DNA of 64,000 nt, from positions 907,501 through 971,500 of the forward strand of contig NC_091009.1 of NCBI RefSeq assembly GCF_041146395.1. The letters are read 5' to 3'. Source of the DNA: Eulemur rufifrons. Its lineage: Eukaryota; Chordata; Mammalia; Primates; Lemuridae. The notes under the pieces are model-generated. The model ran no database searches and had not been told where the DNA came from. It saw nothing but the letters and a program-made list of their open reading frames with translations. A program made the translations under genes and the position numbers. Below are positions 1 to 11,600 of the stretch, one piece after another (the stretch's first letter is position 1; every line of letters starts with the position of its first letter).

Positions 1-2312
1 GGATCAGTCACTGGAGGGTAGGTTTTCGTGTGGGGTTGGGGGGGGGGGTGGGAAGCAGACCATCTGTCAGTATGGTGGTTTGTTTATATTATCCCCAGAG
101 AGGAGAAGTGGGCATGTGTGTGGCAGTTGAAAAGTGTGGATCCTGTTTCAGTCTTAGACCCCTCTATACGTGGGCACAGGTAACTGGCTTGTTCCAAGAA
201 GTATGTCACAGAGCTTTTGAAATAAACACTACATTGAGAGTTATTTGCCAGTTTTTGCAGCACCTTTCACGATAATTGTGATAAGGTTCATCTCTCCCTC
301 CTTAAATCCAAGATGGCTGCGACGGAAAAAACTATGGTGAGGCCTAGCTAACTTGGTGTTGCTGATACTTGGTATTGGAGCCTGGCAAGAGACCACTCTT
401 TCAAGTATCATTCCACCATCCTTTCTCCATTATTTTAAAAGGCAGAGCACCTTTCACCAGTGAGCATAAGAATGAGTTGCTGGAGGGGATGTTTTTATGT
501 CGAGTCAGGGGGTGGTGGAGGGGCAGGCCCTCTGTCAGTCTGGTGATTTGTTTTTATTATCCCCAGAGAGGAGAAGTGGGTATGTGTGTGGCAGGTGAAA
601 AGGGCAGATCCTGTTTCAGTCTTAGACTGAACAGGATCCGCAGTTTTCAGCCTGTTCCTTTAAGAATCATTTGATTCATCAGCTGGGACTCTACCAAGGT
701 TCTATAGACCCCTCTATGAGTGCGCCCAGTAAACTGGCTGGTTCCAAGAAGTATACCGCAGAGCTTTTGAAATAACTACTACGGTGAGAATTATTTGCCA
801 GTTTTTGCAGCACCTTTCACAATAATTGTGTTAAGATTCGCCTCTGCATCCTTAAACACAAGATGGCTGCCATGGAAAACACTATGCTGAGGCATAGCTC
901 ACTTGGTGTTGCCAATACTTGGTACTGGACCCTGGCAAGAAGCCAGTTTTTTAAGTATCATTCCATGATCCTTTCTCCACTATTTTAAATGGCAGAGCAC
1001 CTTTTGGCAGTTAGCATAAGAATGAGTCGCTGGAAGGGACTTTTTTTGTGGGGTCGGGTGGTGTTTGGGGGTCAGGGCATCTTTCAGTCTGGCGGTTTGT
1101 TTTTATTAGGCCCAGAGAGGAGAAGTGGGCATGTGTGTGGCAGGTGAAAAGTGCTGATCCTCTTTCAGTCTTAGGGTGAAAGAGGATCAGCAGTTTTCAG
1201 CCTGTTTCTTTAAGAATCCTTTGATTCATCACCTGGCAATCTACCATGGTTCTCTGGACCCCTCAATGCGTGGGACCCTTTAACTGGATACTTCCAAGAA
1301 TTATGCTGCAGAGCTTTTGAAATAACCACTACGTGGAGAATTATTTGCCAGTTTTTGCAGCACCTTTCACCATAATTGTGACAAGGTTCGTCTCTGCCTC
1401 CTTAAACCAAGCTGGCTGCCATGGACAAAACCATGCTGAGGCCTACCTCACTTGGTATTGCCTATACTTGGTACTGGAGCCTGGCAAGAAGCCAGTCTTT
1501 TAAGTATCATTCCACCAACCTTTTTCCATTGTTTTAAAAGGCAGAGCACCTTTTGCCAGTTAGCAAATGAGTTGCTGGAGGGCACGTTGTTGTGTGGGGT
1601 CAGGTGGTGTGTGAGGGGGCAGGCGCTCTGCCAGTCCAGTGTTTTTTTTTTTTAATCCTCAGAGAGGAGAAGTTGGCATGTGTGCAGCAGGTGAAAAGTG
1701 CGGATCCTGTTTTAGTCTTAGACTGAAACAGGATCCACATTTTCTGCCCGTTCCTTTAAGAATCATTTGACTCTTCTTCCGTGAATCCACCATGGTTCTC
1801 TATAACCCTCTATGCGTGGCCCCAGGTAACTAGCTGGTTCCAAGAAGTATGCCATAGAGCTTTTGAAATAACCACTACGTGGAGAATTATTTGCCAGTTT
1901 TTGCAGCACCTTTCACCATAATTGTGACAAGGTACTTCTCTGCCTCCTTAATCCCAAGATGGCTGCCAGGGAAAAAACTATGCTGAGGCCTAGCTCACTT
2001 GGTGTTGCCGATACTTGGTACGGGAGCGTGGAATAAAACCAGTCTTTCAAGTATCATTCCACCATCCTTTTTCCATTATTTTAAAAGGCATAGCACCGTT
2101 TGCCAGTTAGCATAAGAATGAGTCACTGGAGGGGACGTTTTTGTGTGGGGTCGTGTGGTGTGTGGGGGGGGGGCAAGCCCTCTGTCAGTCCAGTGGTTTG
2201 TTTTTATTATGCCCAGAGAGGAGAAGTGGGCATGTGTGTGGCAGGTGAAAAGTGCGGATCCTGTTTCAGACTTAGACTGAAACAGGATCCGCACTTTTCA
2301 GCCCGTTCCTTT
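1..2312 (+). repeat. Tandem satellite, diverged older monomers (left block)
   Basis: About four head-to-tail monomers of roughly 550-556 bp. The periodic landmarks are a TTTTTATTATCCCCAGAGAG-like segment, a hairpin palindrome with GGATCC in each arm, the CATCAGCTGGGAATCCACCATGG segment and an AAGATGGCTGCC-like motif (near 310, 861 and 1955; altered near 1411). Monomers here differ from one another at many positions, unlike those beyond 16 kb. Short plus-strand open frames in each monomer are by-products of the repeat and vary freely in frame and length; I see no gene. I do not recognise the satellite family by name. Confidence 0.9.
2246..2300. repeat. 55-bp near-perfect palindrome within a satellite monomer
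   Basis: Left arm begins TGAAAAGTGCGGATCC and the right arm ends GGATCCGCACTTTTCA. The arms are about 26 nt with one mismatch near the tip and almost no loop. The same structure recurs once per monomer in the left block, for example at 9130-9184. It could extrude as a cruciform or fold as a hairpin if transcribed; whether it does is not shown by sequence alone. Confidence 0.9.
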
Positions 2313-2330
2313 AAGACTCCTTTGATTCAT
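2313..2330 (+). repeat. L1 target-site duplication, left copy
   Basis: Eighteen bases starting AAGACTCC that match 8645-8662 at 16 of 18 positions. They are the satellite segment after CGTTCCTTT, which confirms that the L1 was inserted by target-primed reverse transcription into a monomer. The two mismatches agree with an insertion that is not very recent. Confidence 0.9.
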
Positions 2331-3392
2331 TCTCAATGATGGTGGAATGGTGGTGACCTCCTGGATTCGTGCTCCTGGAGTGGAAGGCATGGGTCTCCCA
2401 CTGCCCACAACCCTAGAGGTTCACTTCCCCACAAGAACGGTGGTGTGAATCCATGGAGAATCAGCGTGGGACAGAGAGAGAGAGCAAGAAAAGACTGAGG
2501 TGATTAGGGAAATAAATCACCAAAATCTGGAGAGTGCGGGATGGCCAATAGAGAAGGGAGCACGGGACAGCTGTACCCACCTCACCAGAGAGTGGGGTGG
2601 GTTCAGCCCCACAGGAAAGCATCTTGTTCCCCCTCTGACCTCCACACCCACTCAATTGAGGATCTGCCTGAAGTCGGTGCAGAATCGCCACGGGAGATGT
2701 GGGGCTCTGCAGAGAGGAGACATTGGCAGGAGGCATTTTGGACCCTGGAGTGCTGTGCGCAGCTGACGCACCTAGCAACTGTCTCCTATACGCGGGCGGT
2801 GGGGCTGCTTTGGTCCCGGCTCTAGCAGATGCCAAACTGCCTCGTATAGGTGGGCGGCTGGATTCTCCCGGTCCCCGGCTCCTCTGGCCTCTGCCGGTCC
2901 CTGAGCATTCAACCCCAGTGACAGTGATCTGCAGACGGGCGGCCGCCATTGTCGGGGTCCACAGCCTAAACGCTGAGGAGCGATTGGGTACCGGGCGGCT
3001 CCCTGGGCGGCTCCCTTCCCTAGTCCACGGACCCTGACTAGGAGCTCCACCTTTGTGTGAACACTGAGTGGTTCCCCAGTCACGAGAGAGTAGAGCGTGG
3101 ACCTTGCAGACATTGGGGTGGGGCAGACCATCGCCCGCGGGAACTGCAGTGGCTGGGGCGTTGGGCGAATGAGGGCACCGCTCCACTCTCCCTATCCACT
3201 GTCTTTCTCACAGAGAGAGACAGAAGCCACCTCGGGAGAGGAAGAGGGGCAGCCCCCCCAGCGGAGCTAGCAAAATCCTGAACAATATGTGAAGGGCTCC
3301 CCCTAGTGACAGAGGAGGCAGCTTACCTGGCACTCACAGTGTGCCCCTATCCAGACTAAAGCTGAAAGAAGGGATCTTAAGGATTCATTCAG
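2331..3392 (+). promoter_or_regulatory. L1 5' UTR (internal promoter region)
   Basis: About 1.06 kb of GC-rich, CpG-containing sequence between the target duplication and ORF1. By analogy with other mammalian L1s it should hold the internal RNA polymerase II promoter; I cannot point to a proven start site. It has an unusually long antisense open frame (2461-3186, 241 codons), which is most economically explained by base composition, although primate L1s are known to have antisense transcription and a short antisense ORF0 in this region. Confidence 0.75.
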
Positions 3393-4397
3393 ATGGGAAG
3401 GGCTCAGCGAAGGAACTCTAGGAGTATAAAGAATCAAGCTGAAACCATGCCCTCAAAGAGGATTACTAGTTCTCCACCAATTAACACAGAGCAGATTCCA
3501 AATAGCAACATGTCACAGGAAGAATTTCAAACATGGATCATAAATACGCTGAACATTATGCAAGAAAAAATGGATAATCAACACAAAGAAACCACAAAAA
3601 AGATCCAGGACTTGGAAGAAAAATTCACCAAAGAAATTGAAATACTGAAGAAAAATCAAACTGAACTCCTGGAAATGAAAAATTTATTCAAGGAGCTACA
3701 AAACACAGTGGAAAGTCTCAAGAGCAGGGTAGATCAAACAGAAGAAAGAATCTCAGAGATCGAAGATAACACTTTCCAATTAAATAAGGCAGTCACAGAG
3801 TTAAAACAAAGAAACATGAGAAATAATCATAGTCTACAAGAAATGTGGGATTATGTGAAGAAGCCTAACGTGAGAGTTATCGGCATTCCTGAGGGTGAAG
3901 AAGACAATAAGCAAGGGTTGAATAAAGTATCTGAAGATATAATTGAGGAAAATTTCCCAGGCCTTGCCAAATCTCTAGATACACAGGTTCAAGAAGCTCA
4001 AAGAACCTCTGAGAGATTCATACCAAATAGGAAGACACCACGTCATGTAGTTATCAGACTGACCAAAATATCCACTAACGAGGCCCTTCTTCAATCTGTA
4101 AGGAGAAAGAAACAAGTAACATACAAAGGAAAGCCCATCCGAATCACGCCAGATTTCTCAACTGAAACCTTACAAGCAAGAAGAGATTGGAGCCCCATTC
4201 TCACTCTTCTGAAACAGAATAATGCCCAGCCTAGAATCCTGTACCCAGATAAGCTCAGTTTTATATATGAAGGTGAAATTAAGACATTCTCAGATAAACA
4301 AAAACTCAGAGAATTCACCAAGACAAGAGCAGCTTTCCAAGAAGTATTCAAAACAGAGTTACACGTGGTCCAGCACAAGAAGGACCCTCGAATGTAA
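3393..4397 (+). CDS. L1 ORF1: L1 ORF1 protein (RNA-binding chaperone), intact
   Basis: 334 codons from ATG to TAA without interruption, close to the usual length of primate ORF1p. The product coats L1 RNA in cytoplasmic ribonucleoprotein particles and acts as a nucleic-acid chaperone. Visible parts: a basic, Ser-rich N terminus (residues 1-35); a long heptad-rich coiled coil (about 45-145) that forms the trimer; the RRM beginning near VRVIGIPEGEE (about 160); and the C-terminal domain with RRKKQVTYKGKPIRITPDFS and the conserved ETLQARRDW stretch (about 240-265). The reading frame is preserved while ORF2 downstream is ruined. That could be chance, since ORF1 is much shorter. Expression at this site cannot be judged from sequence. 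Confidence 0.93.
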   Translation: MGRAQRRNSRSIKNQAETMPSKRITSSPPINTEQIPNSNMSQEEFQTWIINTLNIMQEKMDNQHKETTKKIQDLEEKFTKEIEILKKNQTELLEMKNLFKELQNTVESLKSRVDQTEERISEIEDNTFQLNKAVTELKQRNMRNNHSLQEMWDYVKKPNVRVIGIPEGEEDNKQGLNKVSEDIIEENFPGLAKSLDTQVQEAQRTSERFIPNRKTPRHVVIRLTKISTNEALLQSVRRKKQVTYKGKPIRITPDFSTETLQARRDWSPILTLLKQNNAQPRILYPDKLSFIYEGEIKTFSDKQKLREFTKTRAAFQEVFKTELHVVQHKKDPRM

Positions 4398-4436
4398 CAC
4401 TAATCAAGAGATAAATATGAAAACACAGTTATCATA

Positions 4437-7400
4437 ATGGCTCAAGAGAGAAAACAGATCAATGAAATTCAACCCAACATGAGGAACAGCAATCTGTCTC
4501 GCTTATCAGTTCTCTCATTAAATGTGAATGGATTGAATTCCCCACTCAAGAGACATGGACTGGCCCAATGGATAAAAAAGATATAAGCCAAGTATCTGCT
4601 GTCTTCAGGAAACTCATCTAACCTGCAAGGATGCATTTAGACTGAAAATAAAAGGGTGGAAATCAATATTCCAAGCAAATGGAACCCAAAAGAAAGCTGG
4701 CGTGGCAGTTCTAATCTCCGATAACGTAGTTTTTAAATCAACAAAAGTAAAGAAAGACAAAGATGGTTACTATATACTGGTGAAGGGTACAATTCAACAA
4801 GAAGACATAACTATACTTAACATATATGCACCCGATCTAGGTGCACCCAGATTCATAAAGCAAACCCTACTTGATCTGAACCAAATGATAGATAACAACA
4901 CTTTAGTAGCCAGAGATTTTAACACGCCACTGACAGTTCAAGACAGATCCTCCAAACAAAAAATAAACAAAGAAATATTGGACGTAAATAGAATGCTAGA
5001 ACAAATGGGCCTGACTGACTGACATCTACAGGACATTCTACCCAAATACCACTGAATATAAGTTCTTCTCATCAGCTCATGGGACATTCTCCAAGATTGA
5101 CCATATCTTAGGACATAAAGAATGTCTTAAAAAATTTAAAAATATAGAAATAATACCATGCAGCTTCTCGGATCACAGTGGAATAAAAGTAACAATGAAC
5201 CCTAACAGAAATCCTCATTTCTACTCAAAGTCATGGAAGCTAAATAACCTTCTCCTGAACAATCGTTTTATAAATGAAGAAATCAAGTCAGAAATCAAAA
5301 GATTCTTTGAATTAAACGACAAAGGAGATACAACTTATCAAAATCTGTGGGACACAGCTAAAGCAGTCCTGAGAGGAAAATTTATTTCCATAAATGCCTA
5401 TACCAAAAAGACAGAAAACTTACAAATAGACAATCTAATGAATAGACTCAAAGAGCTGGAGAAGAAAGAAGAGACCAAACCCAAACCCAGCAGAAGGAAA
5501 TTATTAAGATTAAATCAGAACTAAATGAAAAGGACCATAAGGGAGCATAAGGGAGATTAAACCAAACCATAACGGAGATTAATAAAACCAAAAGTTGGTT
5601 CTTTGAAAAAATAAACAAAATTGACACACTTCTGGCTAAACTAACCAAGAGCAGAAAAGAAAAATCTCTTATAACCTCGATCAGGAACACGAAAGGAGTA
5701 ATCACGACTGATGCCACAGAGATACATGATATCATCTATGAATTCTACAAAAATCTTTATGCACACAAATTAGAAAACCTGGAGGAAATGGACAAATTCT
5801 TATAAACACACTGCCTTCCCAGGCTCAACCAGGAAGAAATAGAATTCCTGAATAGACCGATATCTAGATCTGAAATTGAAACAGCAATAAAAAACCTTCC
5901 CAAAAAGAAAAGCCCTGGACCAGATGGGTTCACACCTGAATTCTACCATACCTACAAAGAAGAACTGGTGCCCATCGTACATAAACTATTCTCCAATATA
6001 GAGAAGGATGGGATTCTCCCCAACACTTTTTACCAAGCCAACATAATCCTGATACCAAATCCAGGAAAGGATGCAACTAAAACAGAGAACTATAGACCAA
6101 TTTCTCTTATGAATATAGATGCAAAAATTCTCAATAAAATTCTAACAAATCGAATCCAAGTGCTTATCAAAAAAATAATCCATCACGACCAAGTGGGCTT
6201 CATCCCAGAGATGCAGGGATGGTTTGACATATGGGAATGTAATTCATCACATAAATAGAAGCAAAAATAAAGATCAGATGATCCTCTCAATAGATGCAGA
6301 GAAAGCATTTGACAAAATTCAACACCCTTTTATGATAAGAACACTTAACAAAATAGGCATAGATGGGGCCTATATAAAAATGATACAAGCCATATACGAC
6401 AAACCCTCAGCCAACATCATACTGAATGGGGAAAAACTGAAAGCATTCCCACTTCAAACTGGAACCAGACAAGGCTTACCACTGTCCCCATTACTTTTCT
6501 ACATAGTATTGGAAGTCCTTGCAAGAGCTATCAGGCAAGAGAGCAGAATCAAGGGAGTTGAAATAGGGACAGAAGAGATCAAACTCTCACTCTTTGCTGA
6601 TGATATGATGTTATATCTATAAAACCCCAAGGTTTCAACCAAGAGACTCCTGGAATTGATCAATGAATTCAGTAAAGTCTCAGGATACAAAATCAATACA
6701 CACAAATCAGAGGCATTCATATATGCCAATAACAGTCAAATGGAAAACCAAATTAAGGACTCAATACCCTTCAAAATAGCAACAAAGAAAATAAAATACC
6801 TAGGAATTTATTTAACTAAGGAGGTAAAGGACCTCTATAGGGAGAACTATGAAACACTGAGGAAGGAAATTGCAGAACATGTAAATAGGTGGAAAACCAT
6901 ACCATGCTCATGGATCGGTAGAATCAACATTGTTAAAATGTCTATACTGCCCAAAGTTATCTACAGATTCAATGCAATCCTTATTAAATTACCAACATCT
7001 TTTTTCACAGACATAGGAAAAATAATTTTACGCTTTGTATGGAACCAGGGAAGACCCCGTTTAGCAAAAGCAATCTTAAACAACAAAAACAAAATGGGAA
7101 GTATTAATTTGCCAGACTTCAAACTATACTACAAGGCTGTGGTTCTTAAAACAGCCTGGTACTGGCACAAGTGCAGGGACACAGACCAGTGGAACAGAAC
7201 AGAAAATCCCAATATAAAACCATCCTCATATAGCCATCTAATCTTTGACAAAGCAGACAAAAACATACTCTGGGGAAAAGATTCCTTATTTAATAAATGG
7301 TGCTGGGAAAACTGGATATCCACATGTAGAAGACTAAAACAGGACACATAACTCTCACCCCTCACAAAAATCAAATCACAGTGGTTAACAGACTTAAACC

Positions 7401-8329
7401 TAAGGTCAGAAACTATTAGAATTCTAGAAGAAAATGTAGGAAAGACTCTTACAGACATTGGCCTAGGCAAAGAATTTATGAAGAAGACCCCTAAAGCAAT
7501 CACAGCAACAACAAAAATAAATAAATGGGACCTGATCAAATTAAAAAGCTTCTGCACAGCCAAAGAAACAGTCACGAGAGTAAATGGACAACCTACAGAA
7601 TGGGAAAAAATTTTCGCATACTACACATCAGATAAAGGACTGATAACAAGAATCTATTTAGAACTCAGGAAAATCAGTAAGAAAAAATCAAACAACCCTA
7701 TCAAAAAGTGGGCAAAGGACATAAATAGAAATTTTTCAAAAGAAGATATAAAAATGGCTAACAAACATATGAAAAAGTGTTCAACATCTCTAATCATCAG
7801 GGAAATGCAAATCAAAACCACAATGAGATATCACTTAACTCCAGTGGGAATGGCCTTTATCAAAAAGTCCCAAAACTATACATGTTGGTGTGGGTGTGGG
7901 GAGATAGGTACATTCATACACTGCTGGTGGGACTGTAAACTAGTGCAGCCCCTGTGGAAAGCAATGTGGAGATACCTTAAACAGATTCAAGTAGACCTAC
8001 CATTCGATCCAGCAATTCCATTATTGGACATCTACCCAGAAGAACAAAAGTCATTCTATAAAAAAGACACCTGCACCTGAATGATTATAGCAGCACAATT
8101 CACAATCACAAAGATGTGGAAACAACCCAAATGCCCATCAATTCATGAATGGATTAGCAAAATGTGGTATATGTATACCATGGAATATTACTCAGCTATT
8201 AGAAATAATGGCGATATGGCATCTCTTTGGTTCTCCTGGAGAGAGCTGGATCCCATTCTATTAAGTGAAGTATCCCAAGAATGGAAAAATAAGCACCACA
8301 TGTACTCACCAGCAAATTGGTTTCCCTGA
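4437..8329 (+). pseudogene. L1 ORF2: L1 ORF2 (endonuclease-reverse transcriptase), disrupted
   Basis: About 1,300 codons in length, like the intact family, but spread over several frames. It starts at ATG 4437, about 40 bases after the ORF1 stop, and meets TAA at 4584 after 49 codons. The apurinic endonuclease continues in other frames (ARDFNTPL near 4910; SDHS near 5170). The reverse transcriptase is recognisable from [10 protein letters not shown] (about 6087) to the active-site FADDMMLYL (about 6594-6620). The Cys/His C-terminal segment [18 protein letters not shown] lies near 7880-7933. The final segment ends at 8329. Stops and frame changes between 4584 and about 6260, plus stops near 6620, 7351 and 8080, make it non-functional. 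In an intact element this protein nicks target DNA and copies L1 or Alu RNA into it. Confidence 0.95.
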
Positions 8330-8644
8330 GTGCACATTTGGGAACAACACCAATTGGGTATCGGACAGAGGTTGGGGCCGGGTGGAAGGGATGGGTGTAT
8401 ACCTACTTGATGAATGTGATGTGCACTGCCTGGGGAATGGACACCCTTCAAGTTCTAACTGGGGGGGATGGGGTGGGGGAGAGGAGGGGTGCACACCTAC
8501 ATGATGAATGTGATGTGCACTGACTAGGGAATGGACAAAATTGAAGCTCAGAATCGGGGGAAAGGGGAGGCATGGGGAATGTATATAGCCTGATCTTTTG
8601 TACCCCCATAATGAGCTAACAAACAAACAAACAAACAAACAAAA
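8330..8644 (+). other. L1 3' UTR with internal duplication, G-rich tract and AAAC tail
   Basis: A segment containing TGATGAATGTGATGTGCACTG occurs twice, starting at 8409 and 8502, as a partial 93-bp tandem duplication. Between the copies is a G-rich tract (about 8461-8490) of the kind found in mammalian L1 3' UTRs, which may form a quadruplex. The element ends in AAAC repeats (about 8619-8644) rather than a pure poly(A). Confidence 0.8.
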
Positions 8645-8662
8645 AAGAATCGTTTGATTCAT
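8645..8662 (+). repeat. L1 target-site duplication, right copy
   Basis: Begins AAGAATCG and pairs with 2313-2330. It is followed directly by CAGCTGGGAAT of the interrupted satellite monomer. Confidence 0.9.
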
Positions 8663-11600
8663 CAGCTGGGAATACACCATGGTTCTTTAAAGACCTCTAT
8701 GCGTGGGCCCAGGTAACTGGCTAGTTCCAAGAAGTATGCCACAGAGCTTTTGAAATAACCACTACGTTGAGAATTATTTGCTAGTTTTTGCACCACCTTT
8801 CACCATAATTGTGATAAGGTTCGTCCGTGCCTCCTTCAACCCAAGATGGCTGGGGCGGACAAAACTATGCTGAGGCCTAGTTCACTTGGTGTTGCCGATA
8901 GTTGGTACTGGAGCCTGGCAAGAAGCCATGCTATTAAGAGTCATTCCACCATCCTTTCTCCATCATTTTAAAAGGCAGAACACCTTTTTCCAGTTATCAT
9001 AAGAATGAGTTGCTGGAGGGGACGTTTTTGAGTGGGGTCGGGTGGTGCGTTGAGGGGAAGGCTCTCTGTCTGTCTGGTGGTTTGTCTTTATTATGCCCAA
9101 AGAGGAGAGGTGGGCATGTGTGTGGCAGGTGAAAAGTACGGATCCTGTTTCAGTCTTAGACTGAAACAGGATCCGCACTTTTCAGCCAGTTCCTTTACGA
9201 ATCCTTTGATTCATCAGCTGGGAATCCACCATGGCTGTCGAGACCCCTCTATGTGTGGGCCCAGGTAACTGGCTAGTTCCAAGATGTATGCCATAGAGCT
9301 TTTGAAATAACCACTACGTTGAGAATTGTTTGCCAGTTTTTGCAGCACCTTTGACCATAATTGTGATAAGGTTCATCTGTGCCTCCTTAAACCCAAGCAG
9401 GCTGCCACGGACAAAACTATGCTGAGGCCTAGCTCCCTTGGTGTACCGATACATTTTACTGGAGCCTGGCAAGAAGCCATTTTTTTTAAGTACAATTCCA
9501 CCGTCTTTTCTCCATTATTTTAAAAGGCAGTGCACCTTTAGCGAGTTAGCATAAAGATGAGTCACTGGAGCGGCTTTTTGTGTGGGGTTGGGTGTGTGTG
9601 GGAGGGCAGGCCCTCTGTCAGTCCAGTGGTTTGTTTTTATTATTCCCAGAGAGGAGAAGCGGGCACGTATGTGGCAGGTGAAAACTTTGGATCCTGTTTC
9701 AGTCTGAAACAGTATCTCCGCTTTTGAGCCTGTTCCTTTTGGAATCCTTTAATTCATCAGTTGGGAATCCACCATGGTTCTCTAGACCTCCCTGAGCGTG
9801 GGCCCAGGTAACTGGCTAGTTCCAAGAAGTATGCCGCAGAGCTTTGGAAATAACCACTACATTGAGTATTATTTGCCAGTTTTTGCAGCAACTTTCACAA
9901 TGATTGTGAAAAGGTTAGGCAGTGCATCCTGAAACCCAAGCTGGCTTCCACAGAAAAAACTACGGTTAGGCCAATCTCCCTTGGAGTTGCCGATAATTGG
10001 TACTGGTCCGTGGCAAGAAGCCATTCCTTTAAGTATCATTCCACCTTCCTTTCACAACTATTTTAAAAGGCAGAGCACCTATTGCCATTTAGCTTAAGGA
10101 TGAGTCGCTGGAGGAAACGTTTTTGTGTGGGGTGGGAGAGGCAGAGCCAGGCCCTCTGTCAGTCCAGTGGTTTGTTTTTATTATCCCCGGAGAGGAGAAG
10201 TGGACATGTGTGTGGCAAGTGAAAAGTGTGGATCCTGTTTCAGTCTTAGACTGATACAGGATCAGCACTTTTCATCCTGTTCCTTTAAGAATCCTTTGCT
10301 TCATCAGCTGGGAATCCACCATAGTTCTCTACACCCCACTATGTGTGGGCCCACTTAACAGGCTAGTTCAAAGAAGTATGCCACAGAGCATTTGAAATAA
10401 CCACTACCATGGAAATTATTTGCCAGCTTTTCCAGCACTTTTACCATAATTTTGATAAGGTTCATTTGTGCTTCCTTAAACCCTAGATGGCTTCCATGGA
10501 CAAACCTATACTGAGGGTTCTCTCGCTTGGTGTTGCCAATACTTGGTACGGGAGTCTGACAAGAATCCAGTCTTTTAATTGTCATTGCACCATCCTTTCT
10601 CCCTTATATTAAAAGGTGAGCAACTTTCGGCAGTTAGCATAAGGATGAGTCAACGGAGGGGATGTTTTTGGGTGGGATGGGGGTGGTTTGGGGGACAGTC
10701 CCTCTGTCAGTCTGGTTGTTTGTGTTTATTATGCCCAGACAGGGAAGTGGATATATTTGTGGCAGGTGAAATGTGCGGATCCTGTTTCAGTTAGACTGAA
10801 ACAGTATCCGCACTTTTCAGCTGGTTCCATTAAAAATCCTTTGATTCATCAGCTGGGAATCCACCATGGTTCCTTAGAACCCTCCATGCATGGGCCCATG
10901 AACTGGCCTGTACCAAGATGTATGCTGCACAGCTTTTGAGATAAACACTACGTGTAGAATTATTTGCCAGTTTCTGCAGCACATATCACCATAATTGTGA
11001 TAAGGATCGTCTGTGCCTCCTTAAACACAAGATGGCTGCCACGGAGAAAACTATGCTGAGGCCTAGGTCACTTGGATTTCACGACACTTGTTACTGGAGG
11101 CTGGAAGGAGGCCATTCTTTTAAGTATCATTCCACCATAGTTTCCCCATTATTTTAAAATGCACGGAAACCTTTGCAAGTTAGCATAATAATTAGTAGCT
11201 GGAGGGGACATTTTTATTTGTGGGGTCGGTGTGGGTGGGGGGCGCAGGCCCTCTGTCAGTTCGCTGGATTGTTTTTATTTTCCCCAGACCGGAGAAGTGG
11301 GCATGTGTGTGGCAGGTGAAAAGTTCGGATCCCGTTTCTGTCTTAGACTGAAACAGAAACCGCACTTTTCACCCCGTTCCATTAAGAATCCCTTGCTTCA
11401 TCAGCTGGGAATCCACCATGGGCCTCTAGACTGCTCTATGCGTGGGCCCAGTTAACTGGCTAGTTCAAAGAATTATGCCGCAGAGCTTTTCAAGTAACCA
11501 CTACCATGAGAATTACTTGACCGCTTTTGCAGCACCTTTCACCATAATTGTGATAAGGTTCATCTGTGCCTCCTTAAACCCAAGATGGCTGCCAGGGACA

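Larger units (their letters stand above)
2331..8644 (+). mobile_element. L1: Full-length LINE-1 retrotransposon
   Basis: A complete non-LTR element of about 6.3 kb in the standard order: GC-rich 5' UTR (2331-3392), intact ORF1 (3393-4397), broken ORF2 (about 4437-8329), 3' UTR with a G-rich tract, and a short A-rich tail of repeated AAAC. It is flanked by an 18-bp target-site duplication, and the satellite sequence resumes on the right exactly where it was interrupted. ORF2 carries an in-frame stop and several frameshifts, so the copy cannot retrotranspose by itself. It lies in the diverged part of the satellite. The family assignment rests on ORF1 and ORF2 protein similarity that I recognise; the subfamily was not determined. 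Confidence 0.97.
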
